Assembly (NCBI GenBank): GCA_009920225.1
Contig: RGAJ01000029.1
Location: 1-12,146 of the forward strand
Source of the DNA: Paracoccaceae bacterium
Lineage (GTDB): Bacteria > Pseudomonadota > Alphaproteobacteria > Rhodobacterales > Rhodobacteraceae
Length of the DNA: 12,146 nucleotides
Direction: 5' to 3'
Shown here one piece after another: positions 8,088 through 12,146 of the stretch. A program made the translations under genes and the position numbers. The notes under the pieces are model-generated. The model was not told the DNA's origin. It ran no database searches and saw only the letters and a program-made list of their open reading frames with translations. Every line of letters begins with the position of its first letter. Within the stretch, counting starts at the first letter, position 1.

Positions 8088-8897
8088 TCACTTCAAATAC
8101 GGCAGCGCCGGTTCGATCATATCCCACCCGCCTGAGCGTCCGCCCAGATGCTTGGCCAAGAAATCTTCGACACGGCGGGTGCGGATCACGTTGTTGGTCC
8201 AATGGTAATCCCAATGGCCTTCGTCATCGAAATAGAGCGTCTCGATATCTTTGCCCGCATCCTGTGCGGCCTGCACAAAGCGTTCGGTTTGTTCCACCAA
8301 CCACTGGGTCGCATCGACAATATCGTCCTGCATGGCACGGCCAAAGGCGCGGAACCCCACCGCTTGGAACGCTTTGCCATATCCCGCAGACCCGCGAAAA
8401 TTGACCGAGAGAACGGAATAACCGCGGTTGGCCAGAAATTGAAACCCGTGTGCGTATTCATGTTGCGCCAACGATGCAGGACCACCGTGGATATTAACGA
8501 TTGCAGGACCTGCCGCATCGACACCTTTGGCGCGGGTCAGAATGGCCGACAGGCCCAAACCATCATGCGCAGGTCATCCACATGCGGATCACAGAAAATC
8601 ACCGTCCTTTTGGATGGATGTGATTTCGCGATCCTGATCAATATCGCGGATAAACATATACTGTTCGGTCAGCTTGGTCCCCGCATAAGCCACAAAGCGC
8701 CCTGAAGCCGACACCGCATGCCCCCATGTCGCCCGACGATCCGCGTAAAAATCACGCACAGGGATCACAGCAGGCAAATCAGCCCCCGCAACCGCAGGAT
8801 GATGCGCCGCGATATCCCGTTGTAAAAATGAAATGGCACCAATGCAGACGCCAGCGATGGCCAAAACGGCCAGTATAATATACTTAACTATCTTCAT
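8088..8897 (-). pseudogene. Decayed S9-family (prolyl oligopeptidase) peptidase
   Basis: Two parts of one S9 peptidase remain, in the same frame but separated by stop codons. The first (8897-8589, 102 residues) has an N-terminal membrane anchor or signal ([20 protein letters not shown]) and the start of the beta-propeller (PVRDFYADRRATWG, SASGRFVAYAG, FIRDIDQDREI), then a TGA. After a second TGA the alpha/beta-hydrolase domain resumes with AHDGLGLSAILTRAKGVD, VNIHGGPA, FLANRGYSVLSVNFRGSAGYGKAF and MQDDIVDATQWLVEQ. It then jumps directly to TERFVQAAQDAGKDIETLYF and DDEGHW. The expected GGSYGGY nucleophile elbow and the GANDPRV aspartate motif are absent, while the catalytic-His region remains. 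A family member is usually 600-700 residues; about 260 codons are left. Both losses must be deletions. An AGAGGG lies upstream of the ATG at 8897. It converges with the membrane-protein gene and diverges from rimO. Confidence 0.85.
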
Positions 8898-8973
8898 ATA
8901 AAAATCCCTCTTGCAACCTATGGGATATCAAATCGAACCAACCGTCAAGGGGTGAAATTCGGATGCTTTTCAT

Positions 8974-9008
8974 TTGCTCCCCGAAAATGGAAACGGTATA
9001 GAGAGCGC
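8974..9008 (+). promoter_or_regulatory. Predicted rimO promoter giving a leaderless mRNA
   Basis: A sigma-70-like pair is present: -35 TTGCTC (8974-8979), a 17-base spacer, and -10 TATAGA (8997-9002). Only six bases (GAGCGC) separate the -10 from the ATG at 9009, so transcription starting at the usual 7th base would begin on the A of the start codon. No Shine-Dalgarno sequence precedes this ATG at a useful distance; GAGAG overlaps the -10 itself. The positions are read directly from the sequence; that the promoter is active is inferred. Confidence 0.6.
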
Positions 9009-10385
9009 ATGACAACGAACCCGCCCAACCTCCGCCCCGATTTGGCAAATGCCAAGATCCGTGATGACCGCCGTACTGGCCAACCCACCATTGGGATGGT
9101 GTCGTTGGGCTGCCCCAAAGCGTTGGTGGACAGCGAACGCATCCTGACCCGCCTGCGGGCCGAAGGATACGGGATTTCCCCAGATTACACGGGCGCTGAT
9201 GCGGTGATCGTGAACACCTGCGGATTCCTCGACAGCGCCAAGGCCGAAAGCCTTGAGGCAATTGGCGAGGCGCTTGCCAAAAATGGCCGTGTGATCGTGA
9301 CGGGCTGTTTGGGGGCGGACCCCGAATATATCACGGGCGTGCATCCGCGGGTCTTGGCCGTGACAGGCCCGCACCAATATGAACAGGTGCTTGACGCTGT
9401 GCACACTGCGGTGCCACCCAACCCTGATCCCTTTATCGATCTGCTGCCTGCATCAGGCGTGAAACTGACCCCGCGCCATTACAGTTATTTGAAAATATCC
9501 GAAGGCTGTAACCACAAATGCAAATTCTGTATCATCCCCGACATGCGCGGCCGCCTGCAATCGCGCCCAGCACATGCCGTGATGCGCGAGGCGGAAAAAC
9601 TGGTCGAAAATGGCGTGCGTGAGCTGTTGGTGATTTCCCAAGACACCTCTGCCTACGGCGTCGATGTCAAATATGCCGAGGATCGCGGCCACCGCGCCCA
9701 TATCACCGATCTGGCGCGGGATTTGGGGTCGCTCGGCGCATGGGTGCGGTTGCACTATGTCTATCCCTATCCGCATGTGCGCGACCTGATCCCGCTGATG
9801 GCCGATGGGCTGATCCTGCCCTATCTCGACATCCCGTTCCAACATGCGCATCCTGAAACGCTCAAACGCATGGCCCGCCCTGCGGCTGCGGCGAAAACGC
9901 TGGATGAAATCGCCGCATGGCGCGATGCCTGCCCCGATATCACGCTCAGGTCCACCTTTATCGTCGGATATCCGGGCGAGTCCGAGGAGGAATTCCAAAC
10001 CCTTCTGGATTGGATGGACGAGGCTCAATTGGACCGTGTGGGATGTTTTCAATATGAAAACGTCGATGGCGCACGATCAAACGATCTGCCCGATCATGTG
10101 CCCGATGAAATAAAACAAGACCGCTGGGACCGTTTCATGGAAAAGGCCCAAGCCATATCAGAGGCGAAGTTAGCCGCCAAAGTGGGTCAGATCATGGATG
10201 TGATCGTAGATGAAATCGACGACGACGGCGCCACCTGCCGCACCAAATCCGACGCCCCCGAAATCGACGGCAACCTGTTTATCGACGCAGGGTTCGAAAA
10301 CCTGTCCGTCGGCGATATCGTCACGGTCAAGGTCGATGAAGCAGGCGAATATGATCTGTGGGGGGTGATTGCGGATAAAAATTGA
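9009..10385 (+). CDS. rimO: Ribosomal protein S12 methylthiotransferase
   Basis: A 458-residue radical-SAM enzyme that adds a methylthio group to the conserved aspartate of ribosomal protein S12 (Asp89 in E. coli). The N-terminal UPF0004 domain starts [18 protein letters not shown] and carries the three cysteines of the auxiliary 4Fe-4S cluster (Cys35, Cys71 in VNTCGFL, Cys100 in VTGCLG). The radical-SAM cluster motif CNHKCKFC holds Cys167, Cys171 and Cys174, after SYLKISEG, and [13 protein letters not shown] follows. [15 protein letters not shown] and [10 protein letters not shown] are further RimO/MiaB signatures, and the GCPKALVD and Asp-rich TRAM-like C-terminus (about 390-455) favour RimO over MiaB. 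The frame is open back to 8952, but the ATG at 9009 matches the family N-terminus ([13 protein letters not shown]). All catalytic residues are present and the length is normal. It is a single gene divergent from the peptidase remnant. Confidence 0.97.
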   Translation: MTTNPPNLRPDLANAKIRDDRRTGQPTIGMVSLGCPKALVDSERILTRLRAEGYGISPDYTGADAVIVNTCGFLDSAKAESLEAIGEALAKNGRVIVTGCLGADPEYITGVHPRVLAVTGPHQYEQVLDAVHTAVPPNPDPFIDLLPASGVKLTPRHYSYLKISEGCNHKCKFCIIPDMRGRLQSRPAHAVMREAEKLVENGVRELLVISQDTSAYGVDVKYAEDRGHRAHITDLARDLGSLGAWVRLHYVYPYPHVRDLIPLMADGLILPYLDIPFQHAHPETLKRMARPAAAAKTLDEIAAWRDACPDITLRSTFIVGYPGESEEEFQTLLDWMDEAQLDRVGCFQYENVDGARSNDLPDHVPDEIKQDRWDRFMEKAQAISEAKLAAKVGQIMDVIVDEIDDDGATCRTKSDAPEIDGNLFIDAGFENLSVGDIVTVKVDEAGEYDLWGVIADKN

Positions 10386-10412
10386 TCCAGTGGATCAATT
10401 TTAGCAATCACC
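10364..10412 (+). terminator. Nested hairpin at the 3' end of rimO, probable terminator
   Basis: The inner stem is perfect: AAAATTGATCC (10378-10388), loop AGT, GGATCAATTTT (10392-10402). It spans the rimO stop codon. On the plus strand the right arm ends in TTTT, giving an intrinsic-terminator form, though the U run is short and is itself part of the stem. Outside it, GGTGATTGC (10364-10372) pairs exactly with GCAATCACC (10404-10412), leaving an uneven internal bulge. Because the stem is symmetrical it could also act on transcripts coming from the opposite strand. Confidence 0.65.
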
Positions 10413-10510
10413 GAATTGTATCGCGCGGACATAACGGCCCAGACAAGATACCTTAAAAACGCGTCCAACCTATCTTAAATGTTCCAAGCCGACTGCGGGC
10501 GAAGCGGAAT

Positions 10511-10556
10511 GCGCCGCCCATGGGGGCGGTCGGCGCGTGTCAATCTGACGATTGAC
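10511..10556. terminator. Two adjacent hairpins downstream of the coiled-coil gene
   Basis: A very G+C-rich inverted repeat lies at 10511-10536: CCGCCC with GGGCGG around ATGG, or GCGCCG with CGGCGC as outer arms. Next to it is GTCAATC (10539-10545), TGAC, GATTGAC (10550-10556), a perfect 7-base stem that reaches the stop codon of the minus-strand gene. Neither is followed by a T run on either strand, so factor-independent termination is not certain; they may protect the 3' end or mark an old repeat. The rest of the 170-bp space between the two convergent stops holds nothing else I can identify. Confidence 0.35.
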
Positions 10557-11794
10557 TAGGACTTACGAGAACCTGGCATTTTTTCCACAACTTTTGTCGC
10601 GATACTTTCAATCACGTCGGTGAAATCACGTCGACCGATTTTGATACTTTCTGGTTCCTTTGGCTCTTTGAAAAACTCGGAGGCCAGCTCCTTGTATAAC
10701 TCAGTTTTCAAACGTATTTCATCTTCTGCAATAGTGCCATCTATACTTTTGACGTAGGTCGCAAATGACGCAACGCGCAAACTTAATGATCTATAGCGCT
10801 GCTCAGCATTTTGATGACTGCGCGCAACACTTGAAAAGTACAGTGCTGGCAAGGCAAATATAACAGAAAGAGGTAGCCGCTGAATAAAATCCAAAATACG
10901 AAACGTGTCAGTAGTTGTCACATATTGGTTAAATATATAAATCAACAATAATGCGGACAAACCAAAGGTACCAACCGAGAACCTCCTAAATAATTTGTAT
11001 TCCTTGAATTCTTTGTCTGCCGCGGCGGATAAGCCCCCCGCCAAAGCTATATTACCCGAAGCCTCTAGCAGTTGATCTAATTCCTTATTCTTGGTGTCAA
11101 ATTTATCAATTAGTTCTTCAAGTTCAGCAACTTTATTTTTGGTATCTTCAGCAAGCTCTGCTTTCTTTTTCTCGTAGATTGCTGAGACCTCTGAATTCCA
11201 ACGGACTTTTTCGGCTTCAAGTAACGCATCAAAGCTACCTTTGAGCTCCGCCAACTGCTCCTTAAGCATATCAAGGCGGTCGGTATTTGCGTTTTGCTTT
11301 TCATTGGCAGTCTTCGCAAACTGGACAGATTGTTTCTGTAGCTCTTGAGTTTCGTTTGCGAATTTCTCTCTTAATGCCTCGGCTTCTTGCCTCAGTAATT
11401 CAAGCTGCTCATTTGCTTCGGATCGAAAAATTTTACGAACACGTGGATAGGGCAATTTAGTGTAAAAAGTAGTCAGTAAGGGCAAGATAGTCTGCAACGC
11501 CGCTGATGGCCCCATCGAGCCATTTTTGTAGCCGGCAATCTGATTACATACGTGATTAGCACCGTCCAAATCGTCTTTTTTTAGTAGGGCTACGTCACTT
11601 TGACTAAGCATCCAAGACATGTAGTCCAAAATGGCTTTCAACTCTCTGACATCAATGTCGCTGCTGTCATCTTCGTCCAGCTTATTAAGGATTTCCTGAA
11701 GATTGTTATGTACTGGATGATTTTCGTAATCGGTTTGCTTCAACACACCCTCGTAATCAAAAAATTTATTTTTAGCAGTATTTTTACAATACAA
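10556..11794 (-). CDS. Coiled-coil protein with two membrane segments, unknown function
   Basis: I cannot name this family. Its 412 residues divide into an acidic, mostly helical N-terminal part (1-120), a long predicted coiled coil (about 125-245, rich in E, K, L and Q: EQLELLRQEAEALREKF, LAELKGSFDALLEAEK), a short loop IALAGGLSAAADKEFKEYK, two hydrophobic segments (about 272-290 and 305-324, with a short turn between) and a charged helical tail (ARSHQNAEQRYRSLSLRVA, LKTELYKELASEFF). The layout suggests an inner-membrane hairpin with both large parts in the cytoplasm. I have the impression of similar single genes in variable genomic regions, but this is not proof of a defence role. The DNA is visibly more A+T-rich than rimO or sox and uses many TTT, AAA and ATA codons, which points to transfer. 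The start is uncertain: TTG at 11794 follows an in-frame TGA directly; TTG at 11743, five bases after GAGGG, is an alternative. Confidence 0.7.
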   Translation of the reverse strand: MYCKNTAKNKFFDYEGVLKQTDYENHPVHNNLQEILNKLDEDDSSDIDVRELKAILDYMSWMLSQSDVALLKKDDLDGANHVCNQIAGYKNGSMGPSAALQTILPLLTTFYTKLPYPRVRKIFRSEANEQLELLRQEAEALREKFANETQELQKQSVQFAKTANEKQNANTDRLDMLKEQLAELKGSFDALLEAEKVRWNSEVSAIYEKKKAELAEDTKNKVAELEELIDKFDTKNKELDQLLEASGNIALAGGLSAAADKEFKEYKLFRRFSVGTFGLSALLLIYIFNQYVTTTDTFRILDFIQRLPLSVIFALPALYFSSVARSHQNAEQRYRSLSLRVASFATYVKSIDGTIAEDEIRLKTELYKELASEFFKEPKEPESIKIGRRDFTDVIESIATKVVEKMPGSRKS

Positions 11795-11898
11795 TCAAAA
11801 CCTAAACCCGATCAAGAAATAAATACCCATAAGTTGTAGCAATGGCTCGCATAGATTCGCGGGGCAAGCATTGAACACACTTAGCACTAAAAACAGCC

Positions 11899-11932
11899 TT
11901 GAAGTTGGGGCGCGGTGCTCTATCTATCCTTT
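11899..11932 (+). promoter_or_regulatory. Predicted promoter of the DCC-family gene, leaderless mRNA
   Basis: -35 TTGAAG (11899-11904), a 16-base spacer and -10 TATCTA (11921-11926) are followed by six bases (TCCTTT) and then the ATG at 11933. Transcription from the usual distance would start on the A of ATG. The six bases before the ATG are pyrimidine-rich apart from nothing resembling a Shine-Dalgarno site, which fits leaderless translation. The geometry repeats that in front of rimO. Activity is inferred. Confidence 0.5.
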
Positions 11933-12146
11933 ATGACCACACGCATCCTATACAACGCCGATTGTCCGATCTGTAACGCGGAAATCTGCCATTATGAGCG
12001 CTATGCAACCGCGCGGGATATTTCCTTTGGGTTTGACGATCTTAACACCATTGATCCTGCGACCTATGGTGTGGATGCGGACCAAGCGGCGCGGCGGTTG
12101 CATGTTTTGCACGACGGACAGGTCGTGTCGGATCACAGGCAACCCA
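11933..12146 (+). CDS. DCC-family (DUF393) thiol-disulfide oxidoreductase-like protein, N-terminal part
   Basis: The first 71 residues are visible and the gene runs off the right edge; related proteins are about 120-150 residues. It starts MTTRILYNADCPICNAEICH, with the paired cysteines of the DCC family in DCPIC, followed by HYERYA, ISFGFDDLNTID and AARRLHVLHDGQ, all in the places expected for the Rhodobacterales members. The DCC name refers to a conserved Asp and Cys-x-x-Cys; a thiol-disulfide role is proposed for the family but not established. The start matches the family, with only a promoter -10 and no ribosome binding site in front. It is divergent from the coiled-coil gene, with 138 bases between the starts in which I see no other gene. 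Confidence 0.85.
   Translation, partial: MTTRILYNADCPICNAEICHYERYATARDISFGFDDLNTIDPATYGVDADQAARRLHVLHDGQVVSDHRQP

Noticed and set aside
8148..8705. 185-codon plus-strand frame opposite the peptidase remnant
   Set aside because: The opposite strand carries recognisable S9 sequence on both sides; this frame has no family features and no ribosome binding site.
8922..8948. TTGACG (minus strand) with TATCCC 15 bases on, as a promoter of the peptidase remnant
   Set aside because: The -35 is good but the -10 is poor and the spacing short; not strong enough to list.
9453..10052. 199-codon minus-strand frame opposite rimO
   Set aside because: It lies entirely within the well-supported rimO gene and shows no motif; a shadow of G+C-biased codon use.
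1..12146. tRNA or rRNA genes, CRISPR arrays, transposase genes, integrase attachment sites
   Set aside because: No cloverleaf, rRNA signature, regularly spaced repeats, transposase or integrase sequence was seen, and no direct repeats were found around the A+T-rich gene by eye.

Overview
The window looks like chromosomal DNA of a marine alphaproteobacterium, most likely Rhodobacterales (Roseobacter group). This rests on the sarcosine oxidase soxB-soxD-soxA gene order, a RimO whose N-terminus resembles what I remember of the Rhodobacterales protein, a DCC-family (DUF393) protein of the type I associate with that group, and moderately high G+C. No database search was possible, so assignments rest on motifs and remembered family features.

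Layout. (1) 1-2649, minus strand: heterotetrameric sarcosine oxidase operon soxB > soxD > soxA. SoxA is cut by the left edge; soxG is expected beyond it. A perfect 16-bp palindrome lies just upstream of the soxB ribosome binding site. (2) 2743-6560, minus strand: an AsmA-family envelope protein that runs in frame, with no stop, into a TadE-like pseudopilin, followed with a 4-base overlap by a TadG-like protein. No other Flp/Tad pilus genes are present. (3) 6724-8072, plus strand: a polytopic membrane protein of unknown function, probably with a frameshift near its N-terminus. (4) 8088-8897, minus strand: remnants of an S9 (prolyl oligopeptidase family) peptidase that has lost most of its propeller and the segment carrying the catalytic Ser and Asp. 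(5) 9009-10385, plus strand: rimO, with a promoter placed so that the mRNA should start at the AUG, and a nested hairpin at the 3' end. (6) 10556-11794, minus strand: an A+T-rich gene for a coiled-coil protein with two membrane segments, unlike its neighbours in composition and probably acquired. (7) 11933-end, plus strand: start of a DCC/DUF393 protein, again with a promoter geometry that predicts a leaderless mRNA.

How the parts work together. The sox genes encode one enzyme that demethylates sarcosine to glycine, the last step of glycine betaine breakdown. The AsmA/TadE/TadG block is a second apparent transcription unit, for envelope or pilus-like functions. The remaining genes look like independent units. 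The observations most worth checking are the AsmA-TadE fusion with its topology conflict, the matching pair of leaderless promoters, the transferred-looking coiled-coil gene, and the decayed peptidase.
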